Shown here: piece after piece, positions 34,008-45,786 of the stretch
Layout: each line of letters starts with the position of its first letter
Position numbering within the stretch: the stretch's first letter is position 1
Source: Favolaschia claudopus
Lineage: Eukaryota; Basidiomycota; Agaricomycetes; Agaricales; Mycenaceae
Length of the DNA stretch: 64,000 bases
Assembly (NCBI GenBank): GCA_037176885.1
Contig: JAWWNJ010000041.1
Span: forward strand, 1,426,001-1,490,000
Direction of reading: 5' to 3'
Notes under the pieces: generated by a model
What the model was told of the DNA's origin: nothing
The model's database searches: none
What the model saw: only the letters and a program-made list of their open reading frames with translations
Position numbers and translations under genes: made by a program

Positions 34008-35065
34008 CTACTGATTCTCATTAACGATCCACTCGCGAATGTAGGTGCTGCTCATCTTTGTCTTTTTCAGAACATCAGCGTCGGCATCGCTAAGATTAGT
34101 AGAGCTTGCAGATATGACGTCGATAGTAAAGGTCTGCAGTGCAGGAAGATCGTGTGCTGCACGGTGAGTCGCGACTGGAATTGTGAACATCAGAATATTG
34201 TTGCGTCACAATGAATAGTGAGGTGTTAGAAACTTACTCGCACGCGCGCCGTCTGCCGTTTCTTTGCTAACCACTAATGCTTGTATGTTTGCGTCCCACC
34301 CTGTAGGCCCATAGACATCGCTGATGGGAACAATGTCTCTCTCCAACCCGGGTTTGAAGAGCGCGAGGAAGGCATGCACGGCGCTGACGCGCACAGGGAG
34401 TGGCTCGAGGACTGCGGCGTGAGCTTTGCGCGTCAAAAGCGTGTCGGAGGTGACACCAACAATGAGCTTGGTGGAGGCAATGAATGCGGCCATGCTGAGA
34501 AGGATTTTATGGCCGGCGTGAAGGTGATCAAAGGTGCCGCCGAGGGCAACGACCGGGAAGACAGATGGCAGTTGTGGGCCTGCTCCACTTGGTAGCGCAT
34601 TCGGAGGTACATCAGGAGATGGAGCCCTAGACACCGACTCGGTTGGTAAGTCCAAGAGGGAGGTGGGTAGTGGCAAAGTGTCTGAGCATCGTAAGCGATG
34701 AACCTGAGTGGTTGATACATGAACACACCGCCCTCGACGCGATATACAGATTCGGGCGCGACAGGTAATTCTGGGAGACGATCATTAGAGCCGAGAAGAA
34801 GCACATCGACATTCATGAGGATCTTGTTCATGTCCTGAGCAACTTTTGTTGCCTGAACGTAAACGAAGGTGAGGAGCTGCTGTACATCATTCCAGTGAGC
34901 AGTATGAGACAAGGCGCGGTCGGGATTGAGTAGGTCGACGAGGAGAACGATAAGGAGATGGCTGCGAGTATGCTGGGCGGCGTGGACGATGGTGGTGGCC
35001 AGAAAATGAGGGACTGCCAGCGACGGCAATGTCGCGTACACGACCGCGGATTCCATCAAGTCCAT
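34008..35065 (-). CDS. CAB4: Phosphopantetheine adenylyltransferase (CoA synthesis)
   Basis: Converts 4'-phosphopantetheine and ATP to dephospho-CoA, the fourth step of CoA synthesis. Three minus-strand exons: 35065-34729, 34681-34238, 34174-34008, giving 315 residues. The nucleotidyltransferase core is VALGGTFDHLHAGHKILLSM with the (H/T)xGH signature. It continues through VGVTSDTLL and later VVSKET, and ends with LKKTKMSSTYIREWI, the ISS-like loop region of PPATs. The N-terminal 110 residues are a eukaryote-type extension. The first intron (34682-34728, 47 bp, with a CTTAC branch word) is inferred because the reading frame changes there. The skipped bases are themselves open and read smoothly, so a one-base error is an alternative. 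Confidence 0.85.
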
Positions 35066-35074
35066 TTTGGCCCT

Positions 35075-35092
35075 AGGGTTGGGTTAGGGTTT
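35075..35092 (-). promoter_or_regulatory. Telomere-like box upstream of the PPAT gene
   Basis: On the minus strand AAACCCTAACCCAACCCT lies 10-27 bp upstream of the ATG. It contains the telo-box core AAACCCTAA. In plants and yeasts such boxes occur in promoters of housekeeping genes. Function here is not established. Confidence 0.3.
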
Positions 35093-35139
35093 CTTGCGCC
35101 ATTCTCTTTCTCACTCGCGATCGACTCTACTATTCGATA

Positions 35140-35509
35140 CTGTACCTCCCTGTATGGAAGCAACCAGCAAGGGACCGTGACAAAACGGTTGCCTCATTTT
35201 CAGGCAACCGACCCGCCGTGAGCCGTGACCGTTGCCAAAGGAGGCAACCGTCTGGTTCAAAACATTCGTGAAGAAGCCATCAAATCGTTGAATTCACTAC
35301 AATTTCGAGGGATGTCAGCCAATAAGCAGCACAAAAGGTAAGCACAGACTCACCTGTGTATGTTCCCAGGCCAAAAACTTTTTTTTCGTGTTGCGTCACG
35401 ATTTTTTCAAGGCAACGGCCCTCAATCGTGACCGTGACCACCTCAAAAAGAGGCAACACAACCGACCCCACCGTTACCGTGACGGTTGCCTCCATACAGG
35501 GAGGTACAG
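35140..35509. mobile_element. 370-bp MITE with 26-bp terminal inverted repeats and TA duplication
   Basis: The left end at 35140 reads CTGTACCTCCCTGTATGG and continues (A)AGCAACC. The reverse complement of the right end at 35509 reads the same 26 bp with one mismatch. Each end is flanked by TA (35138-35139 and 35510-35511), the target duplication of Tc1/mariner-type elements. Inside are several copies of the word GGTTGCC and its complement plus GACCGTGAC words, arranged as further inverted pairs. No coding capacity, so it is a non-autonomous element mobilised by a transposase encoded elsewhere. It lies 73 bp upstream of the PPAT start codon. Confidence 0.85.
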
Positions 35510-35511
35510 TA

Positions 35512-36640
35512 CCTCGAAGTATATTCTCTGCCATGCGTGTGTTCTGCAGTATAAAGCTCTGGAAAAGAGTAGATATTACCAGCAGCGGTGTATAACACTA
35601 CTTATGTCTTCCTCAACTGTCCTTGGTCTCTTACTTAGCTCTCGATCCCTCCGGAAATCCGTCTTGCTCGACATCCCACAAGATAAGCGCGCTGGGCGTA
35701 TGCCGCCTGATAGATACCGGGGAAACCCCAGTCTCATACGTCAACACCCTCGTTGTGGACACTGTCTACACGCGAAACGAGGAAGCCAAGTGATCTCATG
35801 GCTTGTGCCGCATTTGCGGAATCCACGTCCCTTTCCTTCCTGAACTGTCGTGTCCTGGTTTGTCCATACCGATGCCTACCTGAAGTATCCTCAAGAACGT
35901 CGTCGAGGACACTCCCACCGATAGCTGATCTGTGCGACGCTCTCATGGTTAATTCTAAAGGTACCTCCCTCGAACCGGCGCATGTACACGTCGTGGACTG
36001 GACCATTGCAGAAATCTTTGTGTGTAACCAGTGCGGTATGGGTTTGAGCCTACTCTGTGGGCTCGGCCTGTTGTCTTGCGCCCTCTTGCGCGCACACAAA
36101 TCGGTGTCGCGCAAATGAGCAGCCCGGTGGGCAATGCGGCAACCACGCGGTCGATGCCCTTGACATGGCTGCGGAGCGAACTGGAAAGTTGTTAAACAGA
36201 ATACCTCCCCGAAGAGGCAGAGCATCCTGCCGCCTTCCTCTTGCGAAAATTAGGCGAAGCAGTTGACCAAAAATGGCGATAGCTTTTTTGCAAATTTTAA
36301 CGCTGCCGCCAGCCGTGGAAATTAACTGGCTCAAACGAGAGCGCATCCTAGAGCAGTCCATCGCTGGTGAAGCCGATTTCTTCGGCTGATGAACGCCAGA
36401 GGACGATACGTTGTCGGCTTCGGAGTTGGGCCGCGCTCCACCCGGCTCGGGTTTGGCGTTCTAAGGTAGCAAGGTTCCGGAGGACATAATTGTTGACGAA
36501 GAGTCGAACAGGGATTAACCGTAGGTTATAGGCTATAGAATCCGAGTCTTCCTTCGGTGAGAGCTTGGGAGAGAGTAAGCCGGTCACTGTCACATTTGCT
36601 TCGGTCACTGTAACACCATACTTGTAACTTTAATTTTGCC
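35512..36640. other. Stretch of unclear coding status upstream of ERF2
   Basis: Several overlapping frames of 80-160 codons exist on both strands between 35590 and 36360. None carries a motif I recognise. One plus-strand frame contains LIDTGETPVSYVNTLVVDTV, stops, and resumes as SHGLCRICGIHVPFLPEL. That looks like either a gene with an intron I cannot place or a decayed gene. The last 200 bp are the promoter and leader of the palmitoyltransferase. Confidence 0.25.
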
Positions 36641-38513
36641 ATGGCGTCCTCCAGCGGCGAGAATTCAAGGTCGCCCGTTATGCCTACTTTCGCGGTACCA
36701 TACCGGCCGACACACACCGGGGGTATACAACCGTCCGCCTCTTTCTTTCGCCCGTCGCGGCCACAGTATCGACCACCGTCTGTCGAGTCGATACCACACC
36801 CTACCGACGGCGACGTTTATGATCTTGCTCCTCTGGACAAGCAAATATCGAATAGCTCAGACGAACGGGGAGCAAGTATTGCGGAGGAGGAATACAAAAA
36901 CCAACGACCGAAACCCAGCCGCGAGCCACTCATCAGTCGTCCGTCACTCTCTCGCCCCGCCCTATTGCGTGATCGGAGTGGCTCAGGCAGCGCGGGACCT
37001 ATGTCCCAGTCACGGAATTCCACTGGCCGTCTGGTGCGGAATAGCCTGGAGCGTGTCTTTGGTCTTCATCGGGGTATGAGTATTGATTCTCTCCGCAAGT
37101 CCCCGGGCTCCCGGCCTACATACGACAGTAGGCCTACAGATGAGGAGCATGGCATGTTTGACCTCCCCGCGTCCCCGTACAAGTCAACGGACTACCCCTC
37201 ATCCGCCCAACATACCCCCACCGCCTCGCCTATCCCCTCTTTTTCTGTTCCTCCTCCAACTCCAGGACCCCCGCGCAATGCCATGCACATCATTGACCCC
37301 ACAACGCATAAACCCCTTCGAAACTACCAACTTCATCCTTCTCGCAACCGCTTCTTTTTCGACGGCCGTATCATGGCTGGAGGCGACTCGCCCTGGGCGT
37401 TCCTCGGCAGTTTGACCGTTCTCCTCACAATGGTTGGCGTCTGGTTTGGTACCACTGCTGTCTGGTGGTGGCACAACAAAAGCCCTGCTGTTGCGGCGGT
37501 CATTGCTTACATGTCTCTGATCGCCATATCAAGCATGCTCGCAACTGCTTCAAGGGATCCGGGTATCCTACCTCGGAATTTAGATCCAGACCCTCCTTAC
37601 CCCGCGACAAGTCCCAGCGATGGAACTCCTCGTGCTCCCATGCCGCGCGACTTGAAGGTCCGCCAGGACGCGTGAGTGCTGCACGCCCGTGGATTTTTAC
37701 GTTTCGAATTCATGTTACCAACAGCGTGCGCGTCAAATATTGCCCAACGTGCAAAACGTATCGCCCTCCACGATCCAGTCACTGCAAAATGGTAGCATCT
37801 TTCCCCTCTTTCAATTTGTCCTGGTGTAATCATGCATTTTTTTTTGCCAGTGCGACAACTGCGTCGACGACTGTGACCATCACTGTCCATGGGTGAACAA
37901 CTGTATTGGGCGACGCAACTACACCATTTTCTTCGTTCTGCTCGTCACTGCAACCCTGTCACTCTTTCTCATGATAATCACCGCTGCATTGCACATCTTC
38001 TGGCTTTCGCAGCAACAATCAGCGGAAGGGACTCCAAAGAAACATGTCTTCGAAAACGCTCTGAGACATGGTGCTGGGAGTGCTATAGTCTTTTTATTGG
38101 GAATCATTGTCATCTGGCCCGTTGGTGCTCTTTTAACTTACCACATGCGGGTGTGTTTTATCTCACTCCCCTCAATCGATGTATGTTCTGACAGATTCCT
38201 CGAAGTTGTTACTGTTGAATATCACCACGATTGAACAAGTACGCTTAAACTTTGAAGACATACAAACCCCCAACCTAATTTTTACACCTCACAGATTCGC
38301 AATCAAGCGCACAACACTCTTGTTCCCGGGCCTGCACCCCCGAACCCGTTCTCTCACGGCAGCTGGCGGAAAAACCTCGTACAGGTGCTGTGTCGGCCTG
38401 TGGGATACTCCTGGCTCGATGCAAGGGCGTTTGCCACGCAGGATGACCGGGAGGTCAATCCCGGACTCATTGGTGGTACTGGGAAGGAGCGTAGAGGAGA
38501 GATGGATGGCTGA
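36641..38513 (+). CDS. ERF2: DHHC palmitoyltransferase, ERF2 type
   Basis: Transfers palmitate to cysteines of Ras and other proteins at the ER/Golgi. Five exons: 36641-37671, 37725-37791, 37851-38150, 38206-38238, 38295-38513, giving 549 residues. Residues 1-240 are Pro/Ser-rich and disordered. Two membrane spans follow: [20 protein letters not shown] and [19 protein letters not shown]. Then DPGILPRN, the Cys-rich domain [20 protein letters not shown], and the active site [17 protein letters not shown]. Two more spans precede the TTxE-type motif [18 protein letters not shown]. The third intron acceptor (38205) was chosen so the last span joins LLLLN in frame. The tail after DDREVNPGL is short. 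The long N-terminus and motif set fit Erf2 rather than Pfa-type enzymes. Confidence 0.92.
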
Positions 38514-41500
38514 GGGTTTGACGGCAGTGAATACCCCACTCTTTTCGGTCTTTATGGATAACACTGTGTCTATCATTTATTTGTATCGATATTTTGCTTA
38601 GATTCGCCTATCGAGTGTGATCTGCTGGGCTCTGGTTCGCAGCGAGGCACTATCTATAACCGAAGTGCGACTGCAGTTCGGCAAATCTCTGTGCTACTGG
38701 AAGTTCCTGGACATGCTGCTTGGATCAGCCACTAAACATCACCAATCGAAGTGGAGTCCTTGGCCACATCGAACCTCCTGTCAATTCTGACTGTGAGCAT
38801 TCGCTGTGAACGTACTGCGCTTGTACTCGAGACATCTAACATGCGCCGTAAGGTTTTCTTTCTACACCCTGGAAACCTTTAGTAAATATCTTACAGATGG
38901 TGGTTGGAACATCTAATTGACGAAGAAGGATTTCGTTGGAGAATGACGGCGCTGTTGCGCTCCGGGTGTCCGTCAAAGGCAATGTGGCAAATTATAGGTT
39001 GACAGTACAAGAACAAGACGGATAGAATGAATGGATCATGATATCTTGCCTTGACTGGCGAAGTAATACACATTGAATGAGGTTATCGATTCAGAGTTAA
39101 GATCAAGACAGGGTAGGCTTTGATTTCGTCACATAAGAAAGATGGCCGACGGAGAAATGGGTTGACCATCGGATACGAGGTGTTGCTGCTGTTTGTGGCG
39201 GCCGACGAGCGGTCTGTACGACAGTGGAGCTTACCGGCTCCCGGGGGTTGATCTCCTTCCCGCTTGATTAGCGGATTAGAGATTTAATGTGGGTTTATGC
39301 TAAAGGAGGGTGCGAATTGCCAGTGGAAAGACCTTGAAACTTCAAGGTTTGGTTCTTTGATTCAGATGTTGCATTGGGGTGCACAGAACGCCGTTATGAT
39401 AGAACATAGACTTCGTAGAATCCATAACCCGTGCGAATCTCCAGATCTGGCGAACGAAGACAGTTAACCTTGTTATTCTTGCAAGCACAGTCAGTGCATT
39501 GATGTAGATGTATATAGACGAGCGTTGCAATTGGAGAATATTGCCATAAAAGTGGACCGGATAGGGTAGCAATTGCACCGAAATGGTCAGGAAAGTAGAC
39601 CGAGCAGGAAACAGATAGCATTATTGGCTGGACCTCTCGGGTTGCCTGCATTTATACGAGTGCACTGGACATATATGTTCACACACCTCCTGAAAGAGTT
39701 TCCTTCGAGGCTAGACAAGCCTGGGAGTGAGAGTGGTAAAGCGATACTTTTCGAAGTCGCTGAAGTTCCATAGAAGACCGACTCCACAAGGTCTTCCACG
39801 CGGAGTGGTCGCAGACAATTCGGAAGTTTGACGGAACTTGAGCTAGAACAGGGAGTCGTCTCGGAGTGGTCTATGGGTGCGTCGAGGATATAGATAGTGT
39901 CTCGCTGGCTCCGCGACCGGTCAGCGGGTAAGGTGCGCAAGGACTTGGAGAATTTGAGGGTTTGTGAACGTAGTCCCTTGACTAGACAGGCGCGGAAAAA
40001 GGTAGGTAGTATGTATATGTGGGTTCTGCGGAGCGTCAAATTGCACGGCGGCCCGGTCTGTACTTCGCTGCCGTCCAAACAAGTGACTTCAGAGTGTTCA
40101 CACCCTGAATCCGGGGGGATTCAGAGGTCGCGGGGAACGAACGGGAGCTGACCTGATCCGCTGAATTATGACGGCAGGTAAGTTATTGACGTGAGGCAGC
40201 CAATGAGAGGCAACGCGCAACGACCAATATGGCGCCGCTGGGTTTGAATTCGATATCAGATATACATAACTTGGACAGATACAGATGAGATGTACTTACT
40301 CGGACAGCCTCCGAGACCTCCGAAGTACTTGGCGCGTTTGTGTCTCCGGTGACGTGACATATATGGACGTGGAATCCCGATCTGGGGGATCGTAGCGCAT
40401 GTCAAAGACCGAAATAGACTCGGAAGGTATTGACGCAAGGGTCTTGAGAGAGAGAAAAAGAGACCAGTAGGAGTGAAGAGAAGAGACGTCGAGTGTGGGC
40501 TACCAGAGATGGTGAATTGAATGGTTCAGGATTCAGGGGTTTAGAACGCCTCGAGCTGGTAGGGTGCCACTTGGTTCGAGTCGCTTGGGAGGGAAAGGAA
40601 GGATTTCGGACGTGCCCAGAGATTGATACAGTGGAAGCAAGAGTCGTAAGACATGGAATTTATCAGGGTGGTGCCATGCGTTTGTCGTCTGCCTGCCTCA
40701 AGCTGCCACGAAAGATTTTTTTTTACAGCAGGGATGAAAAAGGTTGAGCCGGTGTGTATAGCCATCTTGAGAGCTCTTTGCCAGACGAAAAAAAAGGGTG
40801 CCCTGGTTTTTTGCGCGTGTAGAGGTCTGGTGAATCTGAGATGAGAGACAATTGGGAGCTGAGAAATTTTTCTGATATGGTCAAGCGTGATCGGGACAAG
40901 GCTCTCCCGGGTGTCAGTGATAAATAAATGTTCGAAAAGCAGGTTCTGAGAAAGGCGCTTACAAACCGACGACGGTCTTCTGATTGGGTTGCCCGCTTGC
41001 GCCGTGGGGAGAGTGTCGAGCCCCAAAAGGGAGGTGAGAGGGTTAAGAGGGGAATCGGAAATTCGGAAATTGAATGCAAGGCGGAAGTGAGTCACCGTCT
41101 TGGTGCATCTTCGGGATCTCCGTTCGTCACCGTGCTTCGTGTTCGTACGGAAGAATGTCGGTTTTGTTGCAGTTGGGTAGAGTTGGAGAGCAGTGAATAT
41201 TGTCGCGTATGCAGTGCGATCGTCGCCCGTTTGACGAGCGAGTTGAATTATTATTATGCGACGGTGAGATCGACAGATACAAAGGTGAGACGGAGGTGAT
41301 CCGAGAGGAGGGTCAGAGATGTTTCCCAAGATTTTCATTTGTACAAAGATTGTCCGGAGATGTGGAGAACGATCTTGTGGACGTGATGCCATGCTGCAGG
41401 GTGAGAGGATTTGCGAGATGTTGGAGAATTCTTCATTGTTGTTGAGAGCGATTCGCGAGTTGTCTGGTGACAATTCTTGCTGTCTCACCTGTTTACACAG

Positions 41501-41867
41501 AATGGCTTTTTGCACAATTTTTTTTGTGAAAGGGGGAAAAGTCGTCATGGAACGTAGTTGTGGGTGCTGGTGTGTCCTGGATGGGATCTAGACCGGTCGC
41601 TGGACGTACCTGAAGAACTATCGAGACCTAAACGGGTTTCATCAAGATCAGGATAAGCACATGTGAGTGGAGCCTGTGAGAAAGGACCCCGAAGCTGGAA
41701 CCGGGGTCTCTATGTGTCGGAGTTGGAAGGACTGGCGTGCCGTACTGCCGTCTGTTGACTGGCTTTCTTCGCACACCCACCCGGTAAGGCAGCCGCGCAC
41801 GATATATTTTGGAGAAATAGGGATTAACGGGATATACAGGAAAAAGTTGATAAGACGAATTCGAGGA
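38514..41867. other. 3.3-kb gene-poor stretch before the Zn2Cys6 regulator
   Basis: No recognisable gene. From 40,440 to 41,590 the plus strand is strongly purine-rich, so the minus strand stays open for 335 codons (40541-41548) with an Arg/Thr/Leu-rich, motif-free translation. A perfect 8-bp stem with a 4-base loop lies at 40105-40124. The region is probably the long upstream region and leader of the transcription factor gene and may hold non-coding transcripts. Confidence 0.35.
40105..40124. repeat. Perfect inverted repeat, 8-bp arms, GGGG loop
   Basis: CTGAATCC, four G, GGATTCAG. It could form a hairpin in RNA or DNA. No neighbouring gene explains it. Confidence 0.4.
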
Positions 41868-44800
41868 ATGACATCGCCACCTGCGAAAGACGCGCTTAAA
41901 GAGCCAGCAGGCCAGCCCACCGAGGGAGCGGCAGACAAGCCGTCTCAGCCGTCTGCAAAGAAAAGTCGGCAGCGCAAGCAGCCCGAGCGTAACCAGCCTA
42001 CTTCTACCCATCCCCGACTCCATCTAACATGTTCCTCAGCTGTTCCGCCCCCAGTCGTATCTTATCCTCCGTACATCATGAATCACCCACCCCCCGGCTA
42101 CGGCCCCCCGTTTCCACAGCAGTATCCCCCGCCCCCGCCTCCCCCAGGCACTCCCGGCGCCCCCCAGTATGGCTATCCCGTACACTCCCCCTATCCCCCC
42201 CATTACTATCCCCAGTACCCGCCCCAGATGATGATGTACGGCCCCCCTCCTCCCCATCCATCTGCCGACCAATCCGGCTCTGCGGCACAAGACAACTCTC
42301 AGGGCCTCAAGCGCAAGCGCAAGTCCAATGCTCAGTCTGGTCGCAAGGACAAAGGTTCTGACGACGAGGGCCTGTCTCCTACCGATAATTCTCCCGCAAA
42401 GGCTCTCGAGCTCAAAAAACGCACAAAAACTCAGCGCGCCTGTGATTCTTGCAGAAGCCGTAAGATCCGCTGCGACATTCTCGGCGACAGCGAGCCTCCC
42501 AAGTGTCAGCATTGCAAGCAGTATTCGTTCGAATGCACCTTCTTCCTTCCCATCACAGAGACCCGATTCAAGAAGAAAAAATTGGAGGAAGACGACAAAC
42601 AAGATGCCAACCAGTCTTCCGCAGAGAAGCGCGACAGCAGTGTCTTTGGTCCCACTTCAGCTGCCCATCTCTTGCACTCGCAGGCCTCCATCTCCTCCAG
42701 GATCTACGAGGGCTATGACTCGCGTTACCACCACAGTTTCGAGGTTACTCAGTCCGGCGATGGCCTCATCCGTGTCGCGAAACCATCCACTGCTGAAGGC
42801 ACTCCTTCTGTTCCCAAGCCCGTTGACCTCCACATCGAGCCCCAGATCGTCGAGCAGCTCCTCAACGCGTACTTTGCTGAAGTCGCTCCCATTCTCCCTA
42901 TCATGACCCAGGCCGAGTTTCTCGCGACTCCTGCTCCGCCCCCCATTCTTCTATACTCCATGTGTCTCGTCGCCGCCGCCCGTCGCGAGGTCCCTCAAAC
43001 TGTCTTTGACTCCATCCGGTATGCAGTCAACGGAGTCATCAAGGCCGAGGACGTCCTCTCTACTCCTACCTTGGCCAACGTCCAGGCGTTGCTTATTTTG
43101 TGCATGACCGGTGACTGTCACTCTCAGTTTGTTCCTACGGCGCTTTCAGCCATGTGGGCCAGGCTGGGTTGCGCTATTCGAATGGTTGGATTTTTTTCCC
43201 CTTTATCTCGCCTCAATCTGATTTTTCCTTTTTCAGGGACAAGATCTGGGTCTCCATCGCGCCGAACTCGTCAAGCAGGACATTGATCTTAGGCGCCGCG
43301 TGTGGGCTGCCTGTCTCATCAGCGACCGGTGGTGCGTTTATTCCCCCCTTTTTCGCCCGTTTTTTCCGGCACCGCGATGCTTCTATTCTGTGAATCAAGA
43401 ACTTATCAAGGACATGCAAAATGAATTCCTTCCTATTTTGTTCATAACAGCATCTCTGACTGGCTAACAATATTATTTTCAGGGCCAGTCTCGTCTACGG
43501 TTTCCCGTACATGATTGATGTGCACGACTGCGACGTTCGTTTGCCCTCCTCTGGCGACTCTCAGGATCTTTACATGGACGAGCTTGTTCGCCTCAGTGTC
43601 ATTGGTGGGCGCGTTGTTAAGACTATCTACAGGTACGTCACTGCTCTGTGTTCGCGGTCTTTCCATCGCCGCTCTTTCTTTTCTTCTATTTCCTCGGAGC
43701 CTCATACGCGTAATTCAATTTGAAATGAAACTGATTATTTTGCACATCCTTTTTCCTTAGCCCGTCTGGTTTGACCCTGATCAGCGACGAGATCTTGGCC
43801 AAACTTCTGTCTGATATTGAATCGTGGAAGGCCAACTTGCCCGATAACCTCAAGTTCCGTGGCCCAGACACTCCCCAGAATGCAGGTGAGCATACATTCT
43901 TTTATTTGCGTTACTCGGTGTTTTTTCTTAAGATGCCCGTAAATCCCACATCTTATGTCTTTTTTCCGATGTTCGCGTCATTGACATGTTATTGCAGGGA
44001 TCTTGCATCTTCTCTATACATCGGTCTGCATGATCTTCTGGCGCGTCTTCATGCGCATCAGCTACTCGTGCCCTGCGCATCTCAAATTTGCGCTTTCGGT
44101 TGAGCAGTGGACTGCTCTTGTCGCACTCACAGGCGAGAGCATTGACTGGCTCGACGCCCACGAACGGGTTTACGACGTGTGGCTCTTGATTGCGTATGCA
44201 GCCACCAGCTGTGCCTTCGTTCAGGTTAGCTTTCCATCCATCCTGTCGTTCGTGAACGCAGTACTGACTGGTGTGCGTGGGTCAGTATCATACTTGGGTG
44301 AGAAGGCAAGACCCCGAAGCTGTTGCAAAATTGAGGAAGCTCCGTGACTGTGTGCGTCGCTGGGAGGGTTCCCTGTCGCCTGATCATATGTCGGCGAGAC
44401 GCAAGGTTCGTATTTCATCCATTCTAGTCTTGAGAATCGTGATTAACTTTCCCTTTGCTGGATTTAGACGGCAGAAATCATCACGTTATTGTTCGAGGCG
44501 ACGCAGGGACCGCAGCTTCCGCTCGAAGCCCCCGCCCTCAACCCCACTGGAGGAGTTAAGGGTAAGCAACCCTCGGTCCTCAATTACAAGCCCGACCCCA
44601 CACGCCCCGGCGGTGGCGTCTTTATCGCGCACCCGGATTCCAAGGACGATTTCAATGATCTGATTCCAGGGACGGTGATCAAGGATGGCGTGGAGCAAGG
44701 AAAAATTGGCACAGAGAGTGGCCAGAATAAAGGTGAGGCGCTGCGGTTCGACGCGTCGGCGCCGTCGGCGTTCTCGTCGCCTCCTCTGAACGGAGCGGCG

Positions 44801-45254
44801 CTGAGCACTGGTGGCGCGGTGCCGAGGCGACTGATGCGTTCTGCTGGAAATAATCTGAACGGCACAGTAGCAGGTGCAGCAGCAGGGAGCATGGTGAACC
44901 TCACGCCGTTGAGTGCCGGCGGACGAGTTGGCGGCAATTTGAACCCGGCGATGAATATGGGCGCAGCGGCCAGTGGGGGTTCGGGGCAGGTGCAGGTCAT
45001 GAATGTATTGGATTCGCGTGTGCCACAGGCGGGGAGTAATACACTCGCGGATTTCGCAATGACGGACAATACGTTCTTGGAAGGAATTCCCGGAGGGATG
45101 TTTGATTGGGGTGAGTTGTATCGTCGTTGCCGATTGGAACTGTTGGCTGATAACGTGCCGTGCAGGACAATGGGACACTTTCTTTTCGCGGATAAACCAT
45201 GGCGGACCTGCGCCGGCGAGTGAGCCGTTCCCGCCGCCGCAGCGGCCCGAGTAG
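41868..45254 (+). CDS. Zn(II)2Cys6 fungal transcription factor, 904 aa
   Basis: Nuclear regulator with an N-terminal binuclear zinc cluster and a fungal-specific middle homology domain. Nine exons: 41868-41988, 42040-43184, 43237-43331, 43483-43632, 43761-43885, 43998-44224, 44286-44405, 44468-45110, 45166-45254, giving 904 residues. A Pro/Tyr-rich stretch precedes a basic region. The cluster RACDSCRSRKIRCD...CQHCKQYSFECTFF is at about residues 174-206 with C-x2-C-x6-C...C-x2-C-x6-C spacing. The middle domain includes VEQLLNAYFAEVAPILPIM, DLGLHRAELVKQDIDLRRR, and DRWASLVYGFPYMID. The Gly/Ala-rich C-terminus ends in a Pro-rich tail. Introns 3-5 are long for this window (112-151 bp). The layout resembles XlnR/Cat8-class regulators of carbon use, but the target genes cannot be inferred. 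Confidence 0.88.
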
Positions 45255-45786
45255 GTTGCCGACCGTCCTTTTTCTGTCCTGGTGGTGGATAACGAAGAAC
45301 TTTCTCAACCTGTATTTTACTTGGCTTCTGTCGTGTATAGTTTACTATTGCTTTGAGTACTGCTTTCTTGATATTTATCATATGCCGCGCAAAACGCACG
45401 AATTGTGCCGTGTTGACTTGCTATTATTCACTTGCAGCCATATAGCGAGGGCACCGAGCTGGATTATACAGAGCGTCTGCCTACCACATACTAACTTGCA
45501 GTAGGCTCGGAACTGCGTAGTAGAATAGAACCACTAGTGATCTTGGTCTGCGGCTGCCGGCTGCGGAGGGGCCATCACGTCTCTGTGTTTCGCAGCCATG
45601 GGATCAGCCAGCATATGGCACTAGGGGTTCCCGGCCTACCTCTTGCCATAATTTCCATTCTGGGACGCTAGCGGTTGTTTGTTTGTGATTGGCAAGGACC
45701 GCCGAGAATTACCATTTTGGTAGTCTCTTAGCAATTACTGCAACGACGACGGCGGGCAGAACTCTATTCGGGCAGGCTGAAGAGCC
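45255..45786 (+). other. Intergenic, promoter of the Sac2-like gene
   Basis: About 530 bp, no gene seen. Confidence 0.4.

Noticed and set aside
39587..40078. A 163-codon minus-strand frame
   Set aside because: Low-complexity Ser/Leu/Pro content, no motif, no splice partner; not supported as a gene.
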